A DNA stretch of 60,762 bases from Kitasatospora phosalacinea. Its GTDB lineage: Bacteria > Actinomycetota > Actinomycetes > Streptomycetales > Streptomycetaceae. Under the pieces are notes generated by a model. It searched no databases. It saw nothing but the letters and a program-made list of their open reading frames with translations, and had not been told where the DNA came from. The translations under genes and the position numbers were made by a program. Shown here piece by piece: positions 1-6,468 of the stretch (the first letter of the stretch is position 1; every line of letters starts with the position of its first letter). The stretch covers positions 1 through 60,762 of the forward strand of contig NZ_JNWZ01000083.1 in the NCBI RefSeq assembly GCF_000716545.1, written 5' to 3'.

Positions 1-2
1 CA

Positions 3-119
3 CGTGAGTTGCACGCGATCGCGGCAGATCGCGACACCGTGACCGCCTGGGCCGGGCGGCGCGTCGCCTCATGCCGGAGGAAGCTGGGCCTGGATCCTGT
101 GCCGCTCGCGATCAGCTGA
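3..119 (+). CDS. 3' end of a truncated unidentified gene
   Basis: An open frame runs from the window edge to a TGA at 117-119 and encodes the last 38 residues of something whose start is off the window. It reads RELHAIAADRDTVTAWAGRR and ends in DPVPLAIS. The composition (alpha-helical, Arg/Ala-rich) fits an actinobacterial protein tail, but I recognise no family. It could also be a chance open frame in GC-rich DNA. Confidence 0.25.
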   Translation, partial: RELHAIAADRDTVTAWAGRRVASCRRKLGLDPVPLAIS

Positions 120-153
120 ACAGACCCGCCCAGTAGATACTGACTTCGGCTCG

Positions 154-303
154 TCAGGGTGAGGTTGGGGTGTCGAGGGTCAGGCCGGTGCCGGCTATGA
201 AGCCGTCGAGGGTGTCGGGTCGGTACTGCAGGCGTTTGAGCCGGTTGCTGCGGTTCCCGCGGTGACACGCCATTGCGGCGCCGGCCCGGGCGGCGCTCCC
301 GGC
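154..303 (-). pseudogene. Transposase C-terminal remnant
   Basis: The minus strand encodes a short tail containing CHRGNRSNRLKRLQYRPDTL and ending in AGTGLTLDTPTSP before a TGA at 154-156. Basic C-terminal tails of this kind are seen on actinobacterial DDE transposases. No catalytic part is present, so it can only be a remnant. It abuts the 3' end of the sigma factor gene, consistent with an old insertion scar. The family assignment rests on recall of similar tails and is uncertain. Confidence 0.35.
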
Positions 304-304
304 G

Positions 305-1195
305 TCAGCGGCCCATCGCCGTCTCGCGGTTCATACGTGACAGCTTCTCGGGGTTGCGGACGGCGTAGAGGCCGGTGATGAGGCCGGCGTCCAGGCGGAG
401 GGCCACGATCGTGTCGATCCGGCCGTCGCGGCGGACGATCAGAGCCGGGTGGCCGTTGACCAGGGCCGGTTCCAGCAGGGCGCCGCCGAGCCTGGCCAGG
501 ACCTCGGTCACGTCGGCCGCGCCCACCACCGGTTCCACGGCGGCCCGGACGATTCCGCCGCCGTCCGTCAGGAGGACGACGTCCGGGGCGATCATGTTGA
601 GGAGCCGGGTCAAGTCGCCTGTCTCCACTGCTTGTCGGAAGGCGGCGAGCGCGTCGCGGGCCTGGGACGGGGAGACCCTCTCACGAGGGCGGCGCGCGGC
701 TACGTGGGTGCGGGCGCGGTGCGCGATCTGGCGGACGGCGGGCGAGGTCTTGTCCACGGCCTGCGCGATCTCGTCGTAGTCCAGGCCGAAGACGTCCCGC
801 AGCACGAACACGGCACGCTCGGTCGGCGTGAGGGTCTCCAGCACGAGGAGCATCGCCATGGAGACGCTGTCCGCGAGTTCGACGTCCTCGGCCACATCGG
901 GCGCGGTGAGCAGCGGCTCGGGCAGCCACGGGCCGACATAGGACTCCTTGCGGCGGCGGAGCGTGCGAAGACGGGTCAGGCACTGGCGGGTGGCGATGCG
1001 CACCAGGAAGGCGCGCGGGTCGCGGACCGCGGTGTGGTCGACGCCCGACCAGCGCAGCCACGTCTCCTGGAGGACGTCCTCGGCGTCGGCCGCCGAGCCC
1101 AGCATCTCGTAGGCCACCGTGAACAGCAGGTTGCGGTGGGCGACGAAGCCGTCCGTGGCCGCCCTCGCATCAGTACCGGCATCCCTGTCCGCCAT
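305..1195 (-). CDS. ECF41-type sigma factor with fused SnoaL-like C-terminal domain (SigJ-like)
   Basis: This 296-aa protein is an extracytoplasmic-function RNA polymerase sigma factor that carries its own regulatory domain. Region 2 spans about residues 15-85 and region 4 about 115-170, and a SnoaL/NTF2-like domain fills residues 180-290. Three signatures of group ECF41 are visible: WLPEP in the linker (90-94), DGGG (211-214) and NPEKL near the C-terminus (281-285). In this group the C-terminal domain modulates activity in place of a separate anti-sigma factor. The start at 1195 has AGGAGC about 8 bases upstream. The divergent neighbour is a carboxymuconolactone-decarboxylase-like gene, the classic genomic partner of ECF41. 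A perfect ECF41 promoter lies upstream, implying autoregulation. Confidence 0.92.
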   Translation of the reverse strand: MADRDAGTDARAATDGFVAHRNLLFTVAYEMLGSAADAEDVLQETWLRWSGVDHTAVRDPRAFLVRIATRQCLTRLRTLRRRKESYVGPWLPEPLLTAPDVAEDVELADSVSMAMLLVLETLTPTERAVFVLRDVFGLDYDEIAQAVDKTSPAVRQIAHRARTHVAARRPRERVSPSQARDALAAFRQAVETGDLTRLLNMIAPDVVLLTDGGGIVRAAVEPVVGAADVTEVLARLGGALLEPALVNGHPALIVRRDGRIDTIVALRLDAGLITGLYAVRNPEKLSRMNRETAMGR

Positions 1196-1245
1196 CGTCA
1201 GCTCCTGACTTCTGTCGCGCTACGTGTGGTGCGTGTCGTACACGG

Positions 1246-1272
1246 GACGCCGCCACCCCCGGTTCTGTGACA
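1246..1272 (-). promoter_or_regulatory. ECF41 autoregulatory promoter
   Basis: On the minus strand TGTCACA (1272-1266) is followed after exactly 16 bases by CGTC (1249-1246). This is the -35/-10 pair recalled for ECF41 sigma factors. It lies about 50 bp upstream of the sigma factor start, so the sigma factor probably transcribes its own gene. Confidence 0.7.
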
Positions 1273-1306
1273 GCCACACCCTGTGGCCCACATCACGTCC
1301 GCCCCG

Positions 1307-1333
1307 TGTCACAGGAGGGCGGTCCCCGGCACC
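1307..1333 (+). promoter_or_regulatory. Possible second ECF41 promoter (half-matched)
   Basis: A second TGTCACA at 1307-1313 faces the AhpD-like gene, which starts 64 bp further on. The -10 position after 16 bases reads CACC rather than CGTC, so only the -35 element matches. The placement is what co-regulation by the neighbouring ECF41 sigma factor would predict. Confidence 0.4.
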
Positions 1334-1376
1334 TCATGGGCATCAGCCGCACGACTCCACGAGTGAGGAAGCTCCG

Positions 1377-1862
1377 ATGGAAACCCGCATGAACCTGTTC
1401 GACACCGAGCTCGGCACGAAGGTCGGCAAGCGGATCTACGCCGTCAGCCAGGTCATCCAGGGCTCGCCGCTGCCCAAATCCACCCAGGAGCTGGTACAGC
1501 TGCGAGCCAGCCAGATCAACGGCTGCGGCTTCTGCGTCGACGTGCACGGCAAGGACGCCGCCGCGGCAGGCGAGGACCCGGCCCGGCTCGGCCTCGTCGC
1601 CGTCTGGCGGCACTCCAGCGTGTTCACCGACGCCGAACGGGCCGCACTGGCCCTCGCCGAGGAGGGCACCCGCATCAGCGACACCAACGGAGGGGTCACC
1701 GACGAGACCTGGGCCCGGGTGCGCGAGCACTACGACGAGGAGCAGGCCATCGCTCTCGTCTCCCTCGTCGCCATGATCAACGCGGCCAACCGGATCGGCG
1801 TGATCCTCAACAACCAGGGCGGATCGTACGCGCCCGGCAACCTGGCCACCCTCGCCAGCTGA
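1377..1862 (+). CDS. Carboxymuconolactone decarboxylase / AhpD-like protein
   Basis: This 161-aa cytoplasmic protein belongs to the CMD/AhpD superfamily of alkylhydroperoxidase-like enzymes. The redox centre C50-G-F-C53 with H57 (NGCGFCVDVHGKD) is complete, so disulfide-based peroxidase or related chemistry is plausible; the substrate is unknown. The start at 1377 is supported by GAGGAA about 10 bases upstream, and a second in-frame ATG follows at codon 5. The gene is divergent from an ECF41 sigma factor, and CMD-family genes are the usual targets of that group. A strong hairpin follows the stop codon. Length is normal for the family and all key residues are present. Confidence 0.9.
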   Translation: METRMNLFDTELGTKVGKRIYAVSQVIQGSPLPKSTQELVQLRASQINGCGFCVDVHGKDAAAAGEDPARLGLVAVWRHSSVFTDAERAALALAEEGTRISDTNGGVTDETWARVREHYDEEQAIALVSLVAMINAANRIGVILNNQGGSYAPGNLATLAS

Positions 1863-1897
1863 CGCACCGAGACCGCCCCGATCGAGGGATCGGGCCG

Positions 1898-1934
1898 CCG
1901 GTGGGGTGTCACCGGCCCGGTGACACCCCACCGG
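1898..1934. terminator. Perfect 17-bp hairpin after the AhpD-like gene
   Basis: Two perfectly complementary 17-bp arms (1898-1914 and 1918-1934) flank a GCC loop. A smaller CCGATC/GATCGG stem precedes them. They lie 36 bp after the stop codon. There is no T-tract, as is common for Streptomyces terminators. The arms also contain GTGTCACC, so an operator role cannot be excluded. Confidence 0.65.
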
Positions 1935-1949
1935 GCCGGGGCGCCGTCA

Positions 1950-2048
1950 ACCCCCGCGCAGATCGCGGCCGGCTTCCGGATCAGCGTCGGCACCGCCCAC
2001 GCCCACGTCCACCAGGTCACGCCTGCTGCCCGTCGAGCGCGCCCCGCA
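1950..2048 (+). pseudogene. Transposase helix-turn-helix fragment
   Basis: The plus strand encodes TPAQIAAGFRISVGTAHAHV, which resembles the N-terminal helix-turn-helix found in many actinobacterial IS5-type transposases (typically Q-L-A-A-G-F-G-I-S-x-x-T-A-x-R-Y-V). No start and no DDE domain follow; the frame runs into arginine-rich shadow sequence. It is a remnant only. From here to 2269 I see no other gene. Confidence 0.4.
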
Positions 2049-2269
2049 CGTGGAGCCGGACACCGCGGTCGGGCCCGGGGCTGAGGTCGAGGCCGAGGCG
2101 TCTCCCGCCCGTAGCCGCCCGGGACGGGGCTACCTTGCCGAGCCGACCTGGCCCCGCCGAGGAGCAGGGCCCCGTCGAAGCCAGGCGGGGCCCTCACGTG
2201 TTCTTGCGGCCGCCAGGGCGCCGGAAGCCCGGCGGCGGCCGGTTCAGGCCAGGCGCGCGGTGCGCCCGG

Positions 2270-2609
2270 CCGTTGGCCGAACGTGGTGCCGAAGTCGAGC
2301 CACGCGAAGTACGTTGCCGCGCCGGGTCGGTAGGTGACGCGGTCGCGGTCAGCTGGTCAGCAGGATGTCCTCGCGTTCCAGGCGGGCGCCGTAGCGGTCG
2401 CGGTAGAACGCGGCGATCGTCTCCGCGGGCCGCTGGTGGTGCAGGGCGGCGGGTAGACGAGCAAGTGGGTAAGGCGCTCGCGCAGGGCGGTGAGGATCGC
2501 CGGGTCGGTGGGCTGGTCCATGCCGGCGTCGGTGAGCGGGATCGTGCCCGGGGGTGCTTCGCGCCAGCGCGCGGAGTAGGGGTTGGCGGTCGGGGAGGTC
2601 CGGGTGGCT
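2270..2609 (-). pseudogene. PLP-dependent aminotransferase, internally deleted and frameshifted
   Basis: Three pieces of one class I/II aminotransferase can be read on the minus strand. The first, NPYSARWREAPPGTIPLTDA through LTALRERLTHLLVY, is N-terminal. A frameshift near 2455 leads to AETIAAFYRDRYGARLERED ILLTS, which stops at a TGA at 2349-2351. A third segment at about 2338-2270, VTYRPGAATYFAWLDFGTTF, resembles the C-terminal domain (compare the AGTYLAWLDCR segment of MalY/PatB-like enzymes). The lysine-bearing PLP domain between them is missing. The gene is dead, probably through deletion associated with the surrounding IS remnants. Confidence 0.5.
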
Positions 2610-2669
2610 GTCCCGGTGCTCCTGCGGTTCGGGTCCGGGGCCGGCCGTGTGGTCGGCCCCGGCCCTGGG

Positions 2670-3680
2670 TCAGCTGGCGCTGTCGAGTTGGGCCATCCAC
2701 ACCTTGCGCCAGGTCATGGCGTCGCGGATGCCGTCGGCGAGGCTGTGGCGGGGCTGCCAGCCCAGCACGGTGCGGGCGGTGTCGCCGGTGGTGTAGCAGC
2801 CGATCACGTCGCCGGGGCGCGGTCCGGCTTCGCGCACCTGGATCGGGCCGACGACCTCCTGGAACGCGGTGACGAGTTCGCGCACGGTGGTGCCGGAGCC
2901 GGTGCCGATGTTGAAGACGCGGTAGCGGTCCTCGGAGCCGGGGGCGATCGCGTCGTCGAAGTGCGCCAGTGCGGCGACGTGGGCGGCGGCGAGGTCCCAG
3001 ACGTGGATGTAGTCGCGGATGCCGGAGCCGTCGCGGGTGGCCCAGTCGGTGCCGGTGACGGTGAACGGCCGGCCGCTCTCGTACGCCTCGATGAGCTTGC
3101 CCAGGGCGTGGGTCGGATTGAGGCCCTGCAGGCCGCTGCGCATCTGCGGGTCGGCGCCGACCGGGTTGAAGTAGCGCAGCGCGATGACGCGCTGCTCGGC
3201 GCCGTCGCCGCGGGTCCAGTCCTGCAGGACCTGCTCCATCATCGCCTTGGTGCGGGCGTAGGGGCTGGAGGCGTCGACGGGGCTGGCCTCGGTGACGCGG
3301 GCGTCCGGCGCGGGGGCGTAGATGGAGGCGGAGGAGGAGAACAGGACGCGGGGGCAGCCGTTGCGCTGGAGGGCTTCCAACAGCTCGATGGTCTTGCCGA
3401 CGTTCTCGCGGTAGTAGTGCAGCGGGGCGGCGACGGAGTCGGGGACGACGATCTTCGCGGCGCAGTGCACGGTGGCGTCGATGTCGGGGTGCTCGGCGAA
3501 GACGCGGTCGAGCAGGCGGTGGTCGGCGATGTCGCCCTGGTAGAAGGCGCGGCCGTGCAGGAACTCGCGCCGACCTTTGGACAGGTCGTCCAGGATGACG
3601 GGGGTGTGGCCCTCGTCCTGGAGGGCGGAGGCGATGGTGGCTCCGATGTATCCGGCGCCGCCGGTGATCAGGATCTTCAC
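2670..3680 (-). CDS. galE: UDP-glucose 4-epimerase
   Basis: This 336-aa extended short-chain dehydrogenase interconverts UDP-glucose and UDP-galactose (or the N-acetyl forms) using bound NAD. The N-terminal Rossmann motif GGAGYIG (7-13), the SSSASIY region (116-121) and the catalytic pair Y141-K145 (SPYARTK) are intact. RDYIHVWDLAAAH is the usual GalE signature. The GTG start at 3680 has AAGGAG 7 bases upstream; an earlier in-frame ATG in the P450 remnant region is less likely. It is an intact sugar-nucleotide gene surrounded by pseudogenes. With the GT2 glycosyltransferase 3 kb away it could supply precursor for a surface polysaccharide, but that link is inference from proximity. Confidence 0.93.
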   Translation of the reverse strand: MKILITGGAGYIGATIASALQDEGHTPVILDDLSKGRREFLHGRAFYQGDIADHRLLDRVFAEHPDIDATVHCAAKIVVPDSVAAPLHYYRENVGKTIELLEALQRNGCPRVLFSSSASIYAPAPDARVTEASPVDASSPYARTKAMMEQVLQDWTRGDGAEQRVIALRYFNPVGADPQMRSGLQGLNPTHALGKLIEAYESGRPFTVTGTDWATRDGSGIRDYIHVWDLAAAHVAALAHFDDAIAPGSEDRYRVFNIGTGSGTTVRELVTAFQEVVGPIQVREAGPRPGDVIGCYTTGDTARTVLGWQPRHSLADGIRDAMTWRKVWMAQLDSAS

Positions 3681-3709
3681 GGGGGTGCTCCTTGTCTGAC
3701 GGTTCGTCA

Positions 3710-4045
3710 TCACGGTTTGGACAGTTCGGTCATGGCGCGCACGATGAGTTGGCTCTGCCACGAATGACCCGCCGTAGCCACCCGCAGGTTCGGCAGGCGG
3801 TCGAACAGGATCGGCGGGGCGACCTCGGCGGGTCCTTGGCGGCGAACGCGCCGGGGCGGCGGTGCGGGCCGTGTCCGAAGGCCAGGTGCGGGTTGCGGTC
3901 GCGGGCCACGTCCGGCTCGTCGGGCTCGTCGAAGACGGCCGGGTCCATGTTGGCGCTGATGGTGGACGGCAGCACGATCTCGCCCACCCGCAGGCGGTGG
4001 CCGGCGATGGTGACGTCCTCCACGGTGGTGCGCGGGAAGCCGCCG
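3710..4045 (-). pseudogene. Cytochrome P450, C-terminal remnant lacking the heme cysteine
   Basis: The minus strand reads GGFPRTTVEDVTIAGHRLRV, then the conserved bacterial P450 stretch around PSTISANMDPAVFDEPD and NPHLAFGHGPHRRPGA. After a frameshift it continues as PPILFDRLPNLRVATAGHSW to the TGA at 3710. In working enzymes the heme loop is FGxGxHxCxGxxLAR. Here the cysteine is gone and the helix after it is garbled. The N-terminal two thirds is absent because the IS5-like element begins at 4051. The remnant is certainly inactive. Confidence 0.75.
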
Positions 4046-4050
4046 CTGAG

Positions 4051-5030
4051 AAAGTGTCGGGTAATTGGTCAACTACGCGGGGTGAGGCGCTGGCGGTGAT
4101 CTTTGCGGTGTTTGGTCCGCGAAGATCACCACCATGTGTGTCTGTGCGTGCAAACCGTCCTACGACTCGTCGTTGACGGATGCTCAGTGAGCCGTGATCG
4201 AGCCGCTGCTGCCGCGGCGCGATCCGCGCGGGGCGGGCCGGCCGCTGAAGTTCCCGCGTCGGCTGAGCGTGGACACCGTGCTGTACGCGCTGGTCGGCGG
4301 GTGCGCGTGGAGGCTGGTCCCGCACGATCTCGCCCCGTGGGACGCGGCCTACCGGCGGTTTCGCGCCTGGAGTGCCGACGGCACCTGGGGCCGGGTCCAC
4401 GACGCGCTGCGCGAGAAGGTGCGTGTGGCGGGCGGACGCGATCCGCAGCCCCCGGCGGCGGTGCTGGACTCGCAGTCGGCCCGCAGCCACCAGGGCGGTC
4501 AGGCGGTCGGCCACGACGCGGACAAGCGGGTGCGGGGCCGCACACGGCACCTGCTGGTGGACACCTGCGGCCTGGTCCTGCGGGCGGTGGTGCACTCGGC
4601 CTCCCTCCAGGACCGAGCGGGCGCGAAGCTGGTCCTCGCCGGGATCCGGGAGCTGTTTCCGCAGGTCGGACCGGTCTGGGTCGACGGCGGGTACGTGAAC
4701 GCGGACTCGTGGGCTGGGCGGCCTCGCACGAGGACCTGGCGATCGTGGCGGTGCCGCGCAACGCGGATGTGAAAGGCTTCCGGGTGCTGCCCCGCAGGTG
4801 GGTGGTGGAGCGGACATTCTCCTGGCTGGGACGGTGCAGACGGTTGGCGAGGGACTACGAGCGCAAGACCGCGCACGCCGAAGCGATGATCAAGGTCGCC
4901 ATGATCCGGCTCATGGCCGCCCGCCTCGCCGGCGAGGAGATCGAACCACACGGCCCCATCGAGACCGAAGCAGCCCGCCGCCTCGCCGACGACCTCAACA
5001 ACCAGTAGCCGGCCAATTTCCCCACACTTT
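4051..5030 (+). mobile_element. IS5/IS427-like insertion sequence with inverted termini and CTGAG flanks
   Basis: The element is bounded by imperfect 18-bp inverted repeats, AAAGTGTCGGGTAATTGG at 4051-4068 and the complement of AAAGTGTGGGGAAATTGG at 5013-5030. Both ends are directly flanked by CTGAG (4046-4050 and 5031-5035), which contains the TNA type of target duplication known for this IS group. The single transposase gene inside is broken. On the left the element cuts a P450 gene; on the right it abuts an ISL3 transposase fragment. The insertion therefore lies at a pre-existing scar. Confidence 0.85.
4134..5008 (+). pseudogene. IS5-family (IS427 group) transposase, nonsense plus frameshift
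   Basis: Translation from the ATG at 4134 gives MCVCACKPSYDSSLTDAQ and then a TGA at 4188-4190, where relatives have Trp (TDAQWAVIEPLLP). The same frame continues through GRPLKFPRRLSVDTVLY, the DDE region (AVLDSQSARSH, VDGGYV), to about 4709. There a one-base deletion shifts to another frame that continues as GWAASHEDLAIVAVPRNADV and RRWVVERTFSWLGRC (the catalytic Glu region), ending at 5008. Some IS427 members use programmed frameshifting, but combined with the nonsense codon this copy is most simply a dead gene. Confidence 0.85.
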
Positions 5031-5035
5031 CTGAG

Positions 5036-5440
5036 CCGACGCCTTCTCCGGTGCCGACTCTGCGATGGTTGCACGGAGGCGCGGGCGGTGGCGGAAGACG
5101 CGCCGCTCGGCCGCTTCGTCGAGGTTGCGTCAGAGGTGGAACCGGTCGGCGACCTGGGCCGCGGTGGGTGCCCCGATCCTGGCGCCCTCGGCGAAGGACG
5201 GGGTGCGGTCGCGGCAGACGACCTCGATCCCCGGATGTTCGGCCGGCCAGGCCGCCACCGTGCCCGCTTCACGATCCGGCAAGTAGGTCCACCGGTCTGC
5301 GGGTCTCGACGTCGACCAGCACGGTCCCGTAGGCGCGGCCCTTGCGCATCGCGTACTCGTCGGCGCCAACTACGCGCGGGCCCTCGGTACCCGGACGGGG
5401 ACGGACCGACATCTCGCACTCCTCGGAAATCTCGCGGCCA
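5036..5440 (-). pseudogene. ISL3-family transposase fragment
   Basis: The minus strand encodes [20 protein letters not shown], then [14 protein letters not shown], the start of the DDE catalytic core of ISL3 transposases. A one-base insertion near 5284 shifts it into [20 protein letters not shown] and VVCRDR. The frame then reaches QVADRFHL followed by TGA (5130-5132), where family members have Trp, and continues RNLDEAAERRVFRHR. It ends at the IS5-like element. The N-terminal zinc-finger half and the C-terminus are missing. Confidence 0.7.
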
Positions 5441-5492
5441 TCGTGCACCCGCGAGACTGGCGCACCACCGTGATCATCTGCAGCCGAACACG

Positions 5493-5530
5493 AAGATCCC
5501 CGACCGGGTCAAGCCGAGTGGCCGGGGATC
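5493..5530. terminator. Hairpin followed by a short T-run
   Basis: Arms AGATCCCCGACC (5493-5504) and GGCCGGGGATCT (5519-5530) pair with one mismatch around a 14-base loop, and CATTTTC follows on the plus strand. It lies between the ISL3 fragment and the PIN-like remnant. It may be a terminator or part of an element end. Confidence 0.4.
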
Positions 5531-5597
5531 TCATTTTCGGCGACGCGCAGGACCGGCCGGTGGGATCAGCGGCACGGAGGGCAGTCGGGTGCCGTGT

Positions 5598-5970
5598 TCA
5601 GGGGACGAGGTCGATGACCCGGACCGGTTGGCCCTTCCATCGGGCGGCGGCGTCGGTGGTGGCAGCGACGGGGTCGTCCGGGCGCTCGGGGGTGGGCGCG
5701 GCCGCGTAGCGGGGGTGGGCCTCGGCCCAGGTGGTTTCGGCGGTGAGGGCGAGGGCTGCGGGCAGGTCGAGGACGGTGAGCGCGGGCAGGGAAGCTAGGT
5801 GGTCGGCGGGGACGGGGCGCTCGCGTCGGCTTCGACGGGGCGCAGGTGGGGGCGTAGAGGTGCCGGTCGGGTTCGGCGTGGGCGCGGTGAATCAGGCGGG
5901 AGGCGAGGAGGTTGCCGTGACCGGCGGCGACCATGGCGGTGTCGTCGAGGATGATGTGCAGTGCGGTCAC
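5598..5970 (-). pseudogene. Small PIN-like (toxin-type) protein, frameshifted
   Basis: A GTG at 5970 begins TALHIILDDTAMVAAGHGNL followed by LASRLIHRAH, which resembles the acidic N-terminus of small PIN-domain-like proteins in actinobacterial accessory DNA. The second half, LASLPALTVLDLPAALALTA through RWKGQPVRVIDLVP, ends at 5598 in a different frame. The span of 373 bases is not a multiple of three, so at least one indel in the middle breaks the gene. Its start overlaps the stop of an upstream short frame by four bases (GTGA), the layout expected of an antitoxin-toxin pair. The family call rests on pattern resemblance. Confidence 0.45.
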
Positions 5971-6041
5971 CGGGCGTCCGCCTGGGCGAGGCGCTTGTCC
6001 AGCTCGGCGTCGAGGCGTGGAACGACCGGGCCCTGGGGCAT
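5967..6041 (-). CDS. Short frame coupled to the PIN-like remnant, possibly an antitoxin tail
   Basis: This frame encodes MPQGPVVPRLDAELDKRLAQ and ends in ADAR, with its stop overlapping the GTG of the PIN-like remnant in a GTGA junction. An in-frame TGA sits 21 bases before the ATG, so only these 24 residues can be made as the DNA stands. The size and position suggest the truncated 3' end of an antitoxin gene. No ribosome-binding site is convincing. From 6042 to 6217 I see no further gene. Confidence 0.3.
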   Translation of the reverse strand: MPQGPVVPRLDAELDKRLAQADAR

Positions 6042-6217
6042 CCGGATGCGGAGGAGTTCGCGTCATTGCCGTTCAGGCTTCACCCGAACAACATACGTGG
6101 CTATCGCGGAAAACCGCTGTCGTCGGTTTAAGACTTACTGGTACTAGCTGCCCGGCTGGACTGCCGGCCGGGTGTACCGGGGCTGAGGCCCCTCCTCCTC
6201 GAAAGGACAATCCCGCC

Positions 6218-6343
6218 ATGGGTTACGGGCATTCTCTTCCCAAGACCGGTTTCAGTGGACTCGCCTACGTCGGTGTGGCGTTGGTTCTCGGCGTGTCCGG
6301 CATGGTCATGAAGTTCTTCGCCCGCCGCTCGGCGGTGCGCTGA
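6218..6343 (+). CDS. 41-aa LPKTG microprotein (minimal sortase substrate)
   Basis: This tiny protein consists almost entirely of a cell-wall sorting signal. A six-residue N-terminus (MGYGHS) is followed by LPKTG (7-11), a hydrophobic segment (about 12-31) and a basic tail KFFARRSAVR. The order pentapeptide, membrane segment, positive tail is exactly that of Gram-positive sortase substrates, but there is no signal peptide and no mature domain. The positive-inside rule predicts N-out/C-in insertion, which would expose LPKTG outside; cleavage between T and G would leave the decapeptide MGYGHSLPKT. The start has GAAAGGAC about 8 bases upstream. It converges with a GT2 glycosyltransferase across a strong terminator, and a sortase gene lies 1.6 kb away. 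Being coding is supported by the motif and the RBS; its function is inference. Confidence 0.8.
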   Translation: MGYGHSLPKTGFSGLAYVGVALVLGVSGMVMKFFARRSAVR

Positions 6344-6376
6344 CCGCCCCGGCCGGTACCGGCATCCCACGCGCGT

Positions 6377-6420
6377 TGCTGCCTGGGCGCACCCCTTGCA
6401 AGGGGTGCGCCCAGGCAGCA
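6377..6420. terminator. Perfect 44-bp palindrome, bidirectional terminator
   Basis: A 22-bp arm beginning TTGCTGCCTGGGCGCACCCC is perfectly repeated in inverse orientation with no loop; the centre is between 6398 and 6399. It sits between the convergent LPKTG gene (stop 6343) and glycosyltransferase gene (stop 6469), as expected for a bidirectional terminator. Confidence 0.85.
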
Positions 6421-6468
6421 GTGCGAGGGGCGCGGAAGCAGGTGCTCGGGGGCGCCCCTCCGGTCAGA

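Noticed and set aside
2050..2337. Arginine/proline-rich frames around 2.0-2.7 kb
   Set aside because: They overlap recognisable pseudogene fragments in another frame and lack starts with ribosome-binding sites.
4134..5008. Programmed frameshifting in the IS5-like transposase
   Set aside because: No slippery A/T heptamer is seen at the frame change and there is also a nonsense codon, so decay is simpler.
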